This document shows positions 1 to 6,580 of a stretch of DNA of 64,000 bases, piece after piece. A program made the position numbers and the translations under genes. Each line of letters begins with the position of its first letter. The stretch's first letter is position 1. The stretch comes from Thalassotalea_F euphylliae (GTDB lineage Bacteria; Pseudomonadota; Gammaproteobacteria; Enterobacterales; Alteromonadaceae). Location of the stretch: the NCBI RefSeq assembly GCF_042682785.1, contig NZ_JBHUIB010000001.1:1054001-1118000 (forward strand). Direction: 5' to 3'. The notes below the pieces were generated by a model. It was not told the DNA's origin. It searched no databases and saw nothing but the letters and a program-made list of their open reading frames with translations.

Positions 1-432
1 TTCGATGCCCATCTCAACATCATCAGCAAAATGAAACGACTGTTTAAGTAAATTGACCAACTGACCCAGCTGCATTGAGGTCAAAAAGCTAGGGGTGCCA
101 CCACCAAGGTGCAACTGACTGACCTTGTAATCACTGAACAACGGGGCCTTTTTTGAAATTTCTTTAGCCAAGTAGACAAGATAGTCATCAGCTTTGTGTC
201 GATGACGCGTTACGATTTTATTGCAACCACAGTAGTAACAGAGGCTGTGACAAAACGGAATATGGATATACAAGGATAATGCGCGGTTCGCAGAAGACTC
301 AATAGCATGCTCAAAGTCCGCAACAGAAAAGTCACTGTTAAACTCTAACGCTGTCGGGTAAGAAGTATATCGTGGTCCGCTGGTATTGTATTTAGCGAGT
401 AAGGTTGGGTCGAAAAATTGCGCAACTTGCAT
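1..432 (-). CDS. hemN: Oxygen-independent coproporphyrinogen III oxidase (N-terminal part)
   Basis: This is the first 144 codons of a radical-SAM enzyme that oxidatively decarboxylates coproporphyrinogen III to protoporphyrinogen IX in anaerobic haem synthesis. The start ATG (432-430) opens MQVAQFFDP, followed by SGPRYTSYPTA and the iron-sulphur motif HIPFCHSLCYYCGCNK, which holds the CxxxCxxC cluster ligands. GGGTPSFL, the SAM-binding glycine motif, follows. The gene runs off the left edge of the window, so the C-terminal two thirds are missing. A GGGAG ribosome-binding site lies about 5 bp before the ATG. An FNR-type promoter sits directly upstream, as expected for an oxygen-repressed hemN. 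Identity is secure. Confidence 0.95.
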   Translation of the reverse strand, partial: MQVAQFFDPTLLAKYNTSGPRYTSYPTALEFNSDFSVADFEHAIESSANRALSLYIHIPFCHSLCYYCGCNKIVTRHRHKADDYLVYLAKEISKKAPLFSDYKVSQLHLGGGTPSFLTSMQLGQLVNLLKQSFHFADDVEMGIE

Positions 433-457
433 ATGGGCTCCCTATGATGAAGCGCAT

Positions 458-499
458 ATTCTATGCAAATTGCGAGATGGGGATATTGATCTCAAGCAA
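458..499 (-). promoter_or_regulatory. FNR/ANR-type promoter of hemN
   Basis: On the minus strand TTGCT-TGAG-ATCAA (499-486) matches the FNR consensus TTGAT-N4-ATCAA with one mismatch. A -10 element TAGAAT lies at 463-458. If transcription starts about 7 bp after the -10, the FNR site is centred near -41.5, the class II activator position. The site and spacing are read directly; regulation is inferred. Confidence 0.6.
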
Positions 500-508
500 G
501 CTTTCGCT

Positions 509-820
509 CTAATCTGCGCATTTAATACATTTGATGGCGGCAGGCTGCACCTCCAAACGCCTTTCAGCAATTTCTTCGCCGCACGTTTGGCAGTAGCCGT
601 AATAACCATTATTAATACGCATGATCGCATTGGATAGTTGTTGTATTTCGACTTTCGCTTCAGATTCTAGGGCATTGAGCACTTCGTCGTTTTCGCGTTC
701 ACCAGCTTGCTCTGACCAATCGGCATGACGGCCATCTGCAAAATCCTGATGAATACTGTCAATACGTTGCTGAAGCGCAACGATACGCTCTGTAAATTGC
801 TGCTTTAATTGTTCATGCAT
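509..820 (-). CDS. TraR/DksA-type zinc-finger protein
   Basis: The protein has 103 residues. A charged N-terminal helical region (about 1-75) is followed by a C4 zinc finger near the C terminus (CQTC, then CIKC 20 residues later), typical of short DksA/TraR relatives such as YbiI. Such proteins bind RNA polymerase through the secondary channel or are of unknown role. The ATG at 820 has an AGGAGCG ribosome-binding site. The gene lies 37 bp after the DUF2489 gene and precedes the hemN promoter, so it probably ends the yihI transcript. It is shorter than true DksA (about 150 residues), so it is not the housekeeping copy. Confidence 0.8.
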   Translation of the reverse strand: MHEQLKQQFTERIVALQQRIDSIHQDFADGRHADWSEQAGERENDEVLNALESEAKVEIQQLSNAIMRINNGYYGYCQTCGEEIAERRLEVQPAAIKCIKCAD

Positions 821-857
821 GGTTCGCTCCTAGGACAAAGCGAACCACCGAATAGGG

Positions 858-1337
858 TTATCCGCTTAGTGCTGACTTTTGGGCGACAGCGTGATCGTAG
901 AGGCGGTCAAGCTCAGCTGAAATCTGCTCAGTAAACTTAGCTTCGGCACTCATACGTTCAACATCCTGTTTCATTCGCTGCTGTTTTGGTAGTTGTTTAC
1001 GCGCATCCAAAATCGCGTGGTGTTTAATTGCATCGTATAGATCAAATATAGCAGGAAACTCAGATTTAGCCTCAGACGGCAGTTTAAGTGACTCTAATAA
1101 CACCGATAGTCGCCAAGACCCCTCACCTAGCTCACACTGTTTCTCTTTCATTGCTCTCACAATGATAATTACACTGTCGTAGACTTTGGCATCGTGCTTT
1201 GCCAAGTTTTTTGCATGCTCTTTTTCTGCCTGTTCTTGACGCAAGCGCTGTTGCTTTAATTGCATCAACAGTTTTCCCGCGTATACAGCGAGTCCAAAAA
1301 TGACCAAGGCGCCAAGCGCTATCAACATAATCCACAT
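858..1337 (-). CDS. DUF2489 membrane-anchored protein
   Basis: The protein has 159 residues. An N-terminal membrane helix (about 3-24, IMLIALGALVIFGLAVYAG) is followed by a highly charged helical region and a soluble domain containing GEGSWRLSVLLESL and FPAIFDLYDAIKHH, which I recognise as the DUF2489 family. Such genes sit next to yihI and hemN in Vibrio- and Shewanella-type genomes. The start lies 9 bp after the yihI stop, which implies co-transcription. No biochemical function is known to me. Confidence 0.8.
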   Translation of the reverse strand: MWIMLIALGALVIFGLAVYAGKLLMQLKQQRLRQEQAEKEHAKNLAKHDAKVYDSVIIIVRAMKEKQCELGEGSWRLSVLLESLKLPSEAKSEFPAIFDLYDAIKHHAILDARKQLPKQQRMKQDVERMSAEAKFTEQISAELDRLYDHAVAQKSALSG

Positions 1338-1346
1338 AAGTACATA

Positions 1347-1907
1347 CTACTCGTAATCGGACAAATCGCTGCCGTCTAACTTATCCCATAGCGCATCTTC
1401 ATCCATCGGTTCTTCGACATCAGGAGTACGTGTCGTGTCTTCTAATTGTTCAGAGAGTTGTTCATGCTTGTCCATTAAGTCGTTGTAATAATCAACTTCT
1501 TCACTAGACAAAAGTTCACCCTCTTCTTGTTTCGCCAAGATCGTTAACAAACGTTCATCTTGTTCTATTTGCTCAATCTGCTCAGCAATACTTGGCCCAC
1601 GGTCAATAACCCGAACACCAGGAATCGCTGATGGTTTTTTAACTTTGGTTGGAGCATGTGATGCAGGCTTTTGGTCACTTTTGACGAGTACAATAGGCGT
1701 TTTACTACCGATACGTTCGTCCTTTGTGCCTCCGCCACTTTGGACAACACGCTTTTTCTTTACTGCCTCGGTTTGACGAGAGCCGGCAGGTTTACCGGTT
1801 TTCTTTCTTGGCTTTTTGTCTTTAGCCGTTTCCTTAAGGGTGTTATCCGCTTTGATAAGGCCAATGGAACCTCGGCCTGGCTTACGTGATTTTTTCTTAC
1901 GAGTCAT
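1347..1907 (-). CDS. yihI: Der GTPase-activating protein YihI
   Basis: The protein has 186 residues. The very basic N terminus (MTRKKKSRKPGRGSIG) and the acidic C-terminal half, with ERLLTILAKQEEGELLSSEE and a terminal run rich in Asp/Glu, are the signature of YihI. YihI stimulates the GTPase Der and so modulates late 50S ribosome assembly. The middle (about 25-95) is low-complexity, rich in Lys/Ala/Pro. As in enterobacteria, it lies between hemN and a Csr-type RNA gene. A 14-bp palindrome sits 39 bp upstream of the start. Confidence 0.88.
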   Translation of the reverse strand: MTRKKKSRKPGRGSIGLIKADNTLKETAKDKKPRKKTGKPAGSRQTEAVKKKRVVQSGGGTKDERIGSKTPIVLVKSDQKPASHAPTKVKKPSAIPGVRVIDRGPSIAEQIEQIEQDERLLTILAKQEEGELLSSEEVDYYNDLMDKHEQLSEQLEDTTRTPDVEEPMDEDALWDKLDGSDLSDYE

Positions 1908-1945
1908 AGTCTGTTGGGGCAGTAAAGTTGAATGTAGGCTATTTT

Positions 1946-1959
1946 ACGTAAATTTACGT
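1946..1959. promoter_or_regulatory. 14-bp perfect palindrome upstream of yihI
   Basis: ACGTAAATTTACGT is a perfect palindrome between the terminator of the Csr-type RNA and the yihI start. Its position would suit an operator overlapping the yihI promoter. I do not recognise the regulator. Confidence 0.35.
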
Positions 1960-1984
1960 CTAGTTGCCAAAAATAGCTGAAAAG

Positions 1985-2010
1985 AAAAAAGCGATGCCGT
2001 AGCACCGCTT
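1985..2010 (-). terminator. Intrinsic terminator of the Csr-type RNA
   Basis: On the minus strand AAGCGGTGC and GCATCGCTT form a 9-bp stem (one G-U pair) around TACG, a UNCG-type stable tetraloop, followed by a run of six T. It ends the Csr-type RNA before yihI. Confidence 0.88.
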
Positions 2011-2385
2011 TGGGATAGTCATTGTGGCTCACGCCAGCAACTAATAGTTCCGATTCTTAATAGGTATCCTACCTAATTAGCACAGTCCCTGTAAATCTGA
2101 CACGTTCCTCTTGTATTTCTAATGTTTCCGTACTTAATTTTCTTTTTCTCGGTCTTCCTAACACTTTCTTAGCTGTCCCTACGAGCCCTCCTGGACCGTA
2201 TAAACTTATCATCCTGATAATTTGATTGAACCATCCGTGTCTTTAAAGGGTCAATACTTTCGTGATTGACGACTTGCTTCCTGTGCAAGGCTAGCTTTAC
2301 TAGCGTCCTTGTTTTTATCGCTAAATGAATAGCTGGCAACTACTCTACCTATCTTGTCCTTAACGACAAGGGGATATTGCTATAT
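1985..2385 (-). ncRNA. csrB: CsrB/CsrC-family CsrA-sequestering RNA
   Basis: No protein gene covers this 400-base stretch, yet on the minus strand it carries 13 GGA triplets against 3 on the plus strand. Several sit in hairpin loops as AGGA. At 2061-2075 the stem UAGGU/ACCUA closes an AGGAU loop. At 2206-2220 the stem UUAUC/GAUAA closes another AGGAU loop. At 2353-2370 CUUGUC/GACAAG closes the 5'-most hairpin with AAGGA. The RNA ends in a strong intrinsic terminator. CsrB/CsrC RNAs bind many CsrA dimers this way, and E. coli csrC also lies next to yihI. The 5' end is estimated from AT-rich -10-like sequence near 2392-2397. A single TGTAAG half-site (2498-2493) could be part of a GacA/UvrY site. 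The symbol is by family. Confidence 0.82.
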
Positions 2386-2649
2386 TTTTTTTATATCTTT
2401 TCGGTTAAATGGCTAAGTCGCTGTATTTCAAATGTAATTAAATGTAACCAAATAAAATAAGCGCAAAATAAACCCACTTTTATGGCAAATGTCTTACAAA
2501 CATAAAATCCGATATCTCACAAATGCATCGACTGTTTTTTGTACGAAATCATTCGTTATGATGAATAAACATTCATAATGTCAGGTTTTTATACAAAAAT
2601 AATAGAAATTTTCGACAGTTGGCGGAATACAAATAAAAAAGGTTAAAAA

Positions 2650-2671
2650 GTAATGGAGAGGTAATGGAGAG
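2650..2671. repeat. 11-bp tandem direct repeat
   Basis: GTAATGGAGAG occurs twice head to tail in the otherwise featureless stretch 2400-2716. Besides the upstream region of the Csr-type RNA, that stretch contains only an imperfect inverted repeat ATGAAT/ATTCAT near 2561-2577 and a hairpin (GGCAG...CTGCC on the minus strand, about 2680-2702) that may end the VOC gene transcript. Confidence 0.6.
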
Positions 2672-2716
2672 AGTAAAGAGGCAGAAGTGGTGAACTACTG
2701 CCTAGACATATTCAAA

Positions 2717-3247
2717 TTAGTCTTGCTCGTGTAACCAGGCAGCATGACGCGGTGCCTTTTTCGTTTGGCTCCACTCTTCTACCATATCAGGTGCTACACG
2801 CTTTAATTCTTTATATTGTTCTTCAGTGCCCGTATTGGCAGCCAACTCTAGACGATGACCATTAGGATCGAAGAAATATATTGATTTGAATACGCCATGG
2901 TTCACCGGACCTAGTACCTCAACACCTTTAGACTGAAGCGTTTCTTTAGCTGCAACTAATGCGTCGAAATTTTCGACCTCTAGCGCAATGTGTTGCACCC
3001 ACACTGGTGTGTTTTCATCTCGCCCCATGTCAGGTGAGTTAGGTATTTCAAAAAACGCCAATACATTACCCATACCCGCATCTAAAAAGATGTGCATGTA
3101 GGGGTCTGGTTCCTTTGTTGAAGGCACTTCATCTTCGGCTATCGCAACCGTCAACTCCATGTTCAACATATCTTTGTACCAGTCAACAGTTTGCTTCGCG
3201 TCCTTACAACGGTAAGCAACGTGGTGGAAACGCTTGATGTTTATCAT
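2717..3247 (-). CDS. VOC (glyoxalase/bleomycin resistance) family protein
   Basis: With the ATG at 3247 the protein has 176 residues, starting MINIKRFHHVAYRC. Two beta-alpha-beta-beta-beta modules of the vicinal-oxygen-chelate fold are visible. The first contains FHHVAYRCKDAKQTVDWYKDML, and the second contains VQHIALEVENFDAL and ends in FFDPNGHRLELA. The metal ligands H, H and E of this fold are present. The frame extends 14 codons upstream to a GTG at 3289 with no better ribosome site, so I prefer the ATG. The substrate cannot be told; extradiol-dioxygenase-like or glyoxalase-like roles are possible. It appears monocistronic. Confidence 0.8.
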   Translation of the reverse strand: MINIKRFHHVAYRCKDAKQTVDWYKDMLNMELTVAIAEDEVPSTKEPDPYMHIFLDAGMGNVLAFFEIPNSPDMGRDENTPVWVQHIALEVENFDALVAAKETLQSKGVEVLGPVNHGVFKSIYFFDPNGHRLELAANTGTEEQYKELKRVAPDMVEEWSQTKKAPRHAAWLHEQD

Positions 3248-3415
3248 TGTTACTTGCTCAATCGGTAATGTTGGGGCTAGTTTTATCACAAACCGGATCT
3301 AGCTACTAAAACTAGCCGCTAAATTATTACGCACGTAAACGTAAGTGATTGACTACACCTGTAAACAATTACATACAAGTAAATCTCAACTTGTTTTGGC
3401 TCAACTCAGTACCAA

Positions 3416-4276
3416 TCACACCAAAATAACGGTTTTATCACCATTTAAACAAATACGTTGTTCAGCGTGCATTTTTACCGCATGAGATAGGGCCGTTGCC
3501 TCCAAGTCATGTCCCATGTGCACCATCTGCTCTATGGTGAATGTGTGATTGATAGGTTTAACTTCTTGCACAATAATTGGCCCTTCATCGAGATCTGCGG
3601 TGACATAATGGGCTGTAGCACCAATGACTTTAACACCTCGAGCATGCGCTTGGTGGTAAGGCCTCGCACCTTTAAAGCTTGGTAAGAAAGAATGATGAAT
3701 ATTAATGGCTCTGCCTTTAAGCTTACCACACAAGTCATCTGACAATATTTGCATGTAACGCGCCAGTACTAGCAAATCGGCTTGATAATCATTAAAAATG
3801 GCCAGCATTTGTGATTCTTGCTGAGATTTGGTGTCTTTTGAAATAGGTAGGTAATGGAACTTTATCCCATGCCACTCTGCAAGCGCCCGACAATCCTCAT
3901 GATTTGATACTACAGCAACGATATCCACTGGTAGTGCACCTGCTTTCCATTTGGTTAGCAACGACACTAAGCAGTGATCATCTTTAGAAACAGCGATTAC
4001 AATTTTGGGCAATAAGTCGCGACTACGCAGTTGATAATCGATATCTAGTGGTTTCGCTAACGTTTCGATGCCTTCTTTAAACTCTTCGATAGGCACTGTC
4101 ATCGCTCTATCGTCAAAAGCTATGCGCGAAAAGAACGTATCGGTATAAGGGTCACTATACTGTGCAGTCTCAGTAATAAAGGCACCATGCTCATATAGGT
4201 TTTGTGTGATTTTGGCCAAAACACCAGACGAGTCAGGACACTGCCAAGTGAGTACATAGTGATTAAAAGACTGCAT
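3416..4276 (-). CDS. purU: Formyltetrahydrofolate deformylase
   Basis: The protein has 286 residues, the usual PurU length. An N-terminal ACT domain (about 5-85, WQCPDSSGVLAKITQNL) is followed by a formyltransferase-fold domain (about 90-286). Active-site motifs INIHHSFLPSFKGARPY (Asn, His) and ADLDEGPIIVQ (Asp) are intact. PurU hydrolyses 10-formyl-THF to THF and formate, which supplies formate for PurT and balances the C1 pool. It stands alone. The ACT domain in E. coli PurU mediates control by methionine and glycine; this is family knowledge. Confidence 0.95.
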   Translation of the reverse strand: MQSFNHYVLTWQCPDSSGVLAKITQNLYEHGAFITETAQYSDPYTDTFFSRIAFDDRAMTVPIEEFKEGIETLAKPLDIDYQLRSRDLLPKIVIAVSKDDHCLVSLLTKWKAGALPVDIVAVVSNHEDCRALAEWHGIKFHYLPISKDTKSQQESQMLAIFNDYQADLLVLARYMQILSDDLCGKLKGRAINIHHSFLPSFKGARPYHQAHARGVKVIGATAHYVTADLDEGPIIVQEVKPINHTFTIEQMVHMGHDLEATALSHAVKMHAEQRICLNGDKTVILV

Positions 4277-4610
4277 GTTTATTTTCCGAGAGTAAAAACT
4301 CTATACTGAGTGAATTAGCAGACAATTACTAGCCCTACACAAGCCTACAGCCCCTATAAACGCTGAATACTTCCACTAGTTTTATAAACAGATAAAGATT
4401 ATTCCGAACAATAAACAACGAAAAGTGCTGTAGACAAAATCTAATCTTGTCCGGCTGGTAAACCAGCGACAAAAATAAATTGATGAAATAAATGAATTTA
4501 TTTCGTTTGTCTGATTATTCACATAGATTAAAGTGCTCTAACTTGGGCATTTTTGCCATAACGTGATATAACAAGTTCACTTCATCGAATCAGCAGTAAA
4601 AGAGAACACG
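4277..4610. other. Divergent intergenic region purU / chemoreceptor
   Basis: This 334-bp stretch has no gene I can support. It contains a hairpin at about 4446-4472 (TTGTC...GACAA outside, GCTGG-TAAA-CCAGC inside, 2-nt bulge). It also has an AT-rich inverted repeat AAATAAATT/AATTTATTT at about 4473-4505. Both could lie in the 5' leader of the chemoreceptor gene. I recognise no riboswitch. Confidence 0.4.
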
Positions 4611-6497
4611 ATGTTTGCAAAACTAAAATTTGCTCACAAAATCAATTTAGTAGCAGCAATTTTATTAGTGTTTGCGTTGACCGTTTTAACCATCAGAAAC
4701 TACAGCGCCGTAAAAACACAAATTCAAGACAACCTGGCACAAGGGATATCAGAAATTACCTCATCTGTGTCGGGGAATATCGCCAACTGGCTTAATGGAA
4801 AATTAGCCATCGTCAATGCTATTGCGCAAGCAACCGACGCAGATAGTAGCTCTGCACGTATCAGCGATATCGTTGTACAAGCGGATATATCAGGTGATTT
4901 TAAAAATGCCTACGTAGGTGTAGAGAGCACAGGCGAATTTATTCTTGATGATCCGACCGTTCAGTTACCCGCTGATTTCGATGCTCGCCAACGTCCTTGG
5001 TACACACAAGTAAAACAGGAACGTGCCAGTTCATTTACAGAACCCTATATCGATGTGACCATTAACCAATTGCTGATATCTGCTGTCGCGCCTATCGAGA
5101 AACAAGGTCAATTTATCGGTGTTGCAGGTGGTGACATTTTACTCGATGAAATTGCACGCATAATTAATGACATCGAATTTTTGGGCCTAGGCTACGCTTA
5201 TCTCGTTACAGACAAAGGCAAGATATTAAGTCACCCAGATGCTAAATATATCGATAAGAACATTACCGACTTATTGGGTTTTAAACCGGCTTTTAACAAC
5301 CAACTCACTGATGTTGATGATAGCAACCAAATTATCTCTTTTATTCCAGTTAAAGGCATAGAGTCGGTCAGCTGGTACGTCGGCGTAGTGCTTGACCAAG
5401 ACAAAGCATATGCGCCATTAGCATCGGCACGAAATCAATCAATTATATTTGGTGGTATTAGCGTTATCGTCACCATGATTCTCTTGAACTTAGTGCTAAC
5501 ACGTTTACTGCAACCGGTAAATCAACTGTCAGAGGCCATTAAAGATATTTCAGAAGGTGAAGGCGATTTAACCAAACGTTTACAGGTCAGTAGCCATGAT
5601 GAAATTGGTGAGTTATCTGAGCATTTCAATGGTTTTATCGACACCATACACCAATCAATGTCGCAAGTGCTCAAGGTTGCTGAAACCTTAAGATGCCAAA
5701 TTACCCAGGTTCGCCAGAGTGCGGCATCGGGTATTTCCATGGTTGAAGAGCAGCTAAGCCGCGGTACCAACGTTTCAACAGCGGTTACGGAACTGAATAG
5801 CTCGGCACAAGAAATTTCCTCTAATGCGAGTTCAGCATCAGAATTGACCAGCAACATGCAAACAGAATCGAGCGAAGGCGTAGGTACGTTAAAAAGTAAC
5901 TTGTCATCGATGGAAAAACTGTCGCACGTGATGGAAGAATCTAGTGTTGAAATAGCCAAGTTAAGTGAAGAAACACAAAATATTGGCAACATACTTGACG
6001 TAATAAAAGGCGTCAGTGCACAAACTAATCTACTTGCACTAAATGCTGCTATTGAGGCAGCACGCGCAGGTGAAGCGGGCCGAGGCTTCGCTGTTGTTGC
6101 CGATGAAGTTCGTCAATTAGCACAACGTACGCAAGACGCTACAGAAGAAATTGAGCAAATGATTGATAATCTTCAGTCCGGCTCTGCCACTGTTGTCGAT
6201 TCAATGACTGAGAGTAAACGCACGAGTGAAGCCAGCGTTGCAATGGCTAATGCGGCTGGCGAAACCATGCAGCATATTATTGAAGCATTGCGTGCAGTTG
6301 ATGTTGAAAACCATGCCGTTGCAGAGGCAACACAGCAGCAAGTGAATGTCATTCAGTCAATTGATGAAGAAGTGATGCAGCTAATGCACCTCAACCAAGA
6401 AGGTGTCGACAATTTACAGCAAACGCAAGCAGCATGTGATGATTTGCAAGTCGCATTTGATGATCTTAACGCGTTAGTGAGTAAGTTCAGAGTGTAA
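4611..6497 (+). CDS. Methyl-accepting chemotaxis protein with dCache sensor
   Basis: The protein has 628 residues in the classic order. It has TM1 (about 10-28), a periplasmic double-Cache domain (about 35-280), TM2 (about 283-305), HAMP (about 306-360) and a cytoplasmic signalling coiled coil. The hairpin tip is fully conserved (NAAIEAARAGEAGRGFAVVA). In the sensor, RQRPWY followed by EPYIDV and GVAGGDI resembles the amino-acid-binding dCache motif (R, W, Y, Y, D), so an amino-acid ligand is a reasonable inference. There is no CheR/CheB-tethering pentapeptide at the C terminus. It is monocistronic with an AAGAGA ribosome site and its own terminator. Confidence 0.93.
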   Translation: MFAKLKFAHKINLVAAILLVFALTVLTIRNYSAVKTQIQDNLAQGISEITSSVSGNIANWLNGKLAIVNAIAQATDADSSSARISDIVVQADISGDFKNAYVGVESTGEFILDDPTVQLPADFDARQRPWYTQVKQERASSFTEPYIDVTINQLLISAVAPIEKQGQFIGVAGGDILLDEIARIINDIEFLGLGYAYLVTDKGKILSHPDAKYIDKNITDLLGFKPAFNNQLTDVDDSNQIISFIPVKGIESVSWYVGVVLDQDKAYAPLASARNQSIIFGGISVIVTMILLNLVLTRLLQPVNQLSEAIKDISEGEGDLTKRLQVSSHDEIGELSEHFNGFIDTIHQSMSQVLKVAETLRCQITQVRQSAASGISMVEEQLSRGTNVSTAVTELNSSAQEISSNASSASELTSNMQTESSEGVGTLKSNLSSMEKLSHVMEESSVEIAKLSEETQNIGNILDVIKGVSAQTNLLALNAAIEAARAGEAGRGFAVVADEVRQLAQRTQDATEEIEQMIDNLQSGSATVVDSMTESKRTSEASVAMANAAGETMQHIIEALRAVDVENHAVAEATQQQVNVIQSIDEEVMQLMHLNQEGVDNLQQTQAACDDLQVAFDDLNALVSKFRV

Positions 6498-6519
6498 ATG
6501 TATTGGTTATGTACCCCAG

Positions 6520-6545
6520 AAAGGCGAGCTTGCTCGCCTTTTTTA
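6520..6545 (+). terminator. Terminator after the chemoreceptor gene
   Basis: AAGGCGAGC and GCTCGCCTT form a perfect 9-bp stem with a tiny loop, followed by TTTT. It lies between convergent genes and may serve both. Confidence 0.85.
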
Positions 6546-6580
6546 ATAAGCTCAATTCTCCGGTAATTTTCCTCTGCCAA

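Noticed and set aside
2481..2500. GacA/UvrY box upstream of the Csr-type RNA
   Set aside because: TGTAAG is present on the minus strand but the partner CTTACA half at 6-bp spacing is not, so I record it only as a half-site.
3248..3289. GTG start for the VOC protein
   Set aside because: The extension lacks a ribosome site and adds 14 residues before the normal domain start, so the ATG at 3247 is preferred.
5522..5992. 156-codon minus-strand frame inside the chemoreceptor gene
   Set aside because: It is antisense to the highly conserved signalling domain, has no ribosome site and mirrors codon bias of the real gene.
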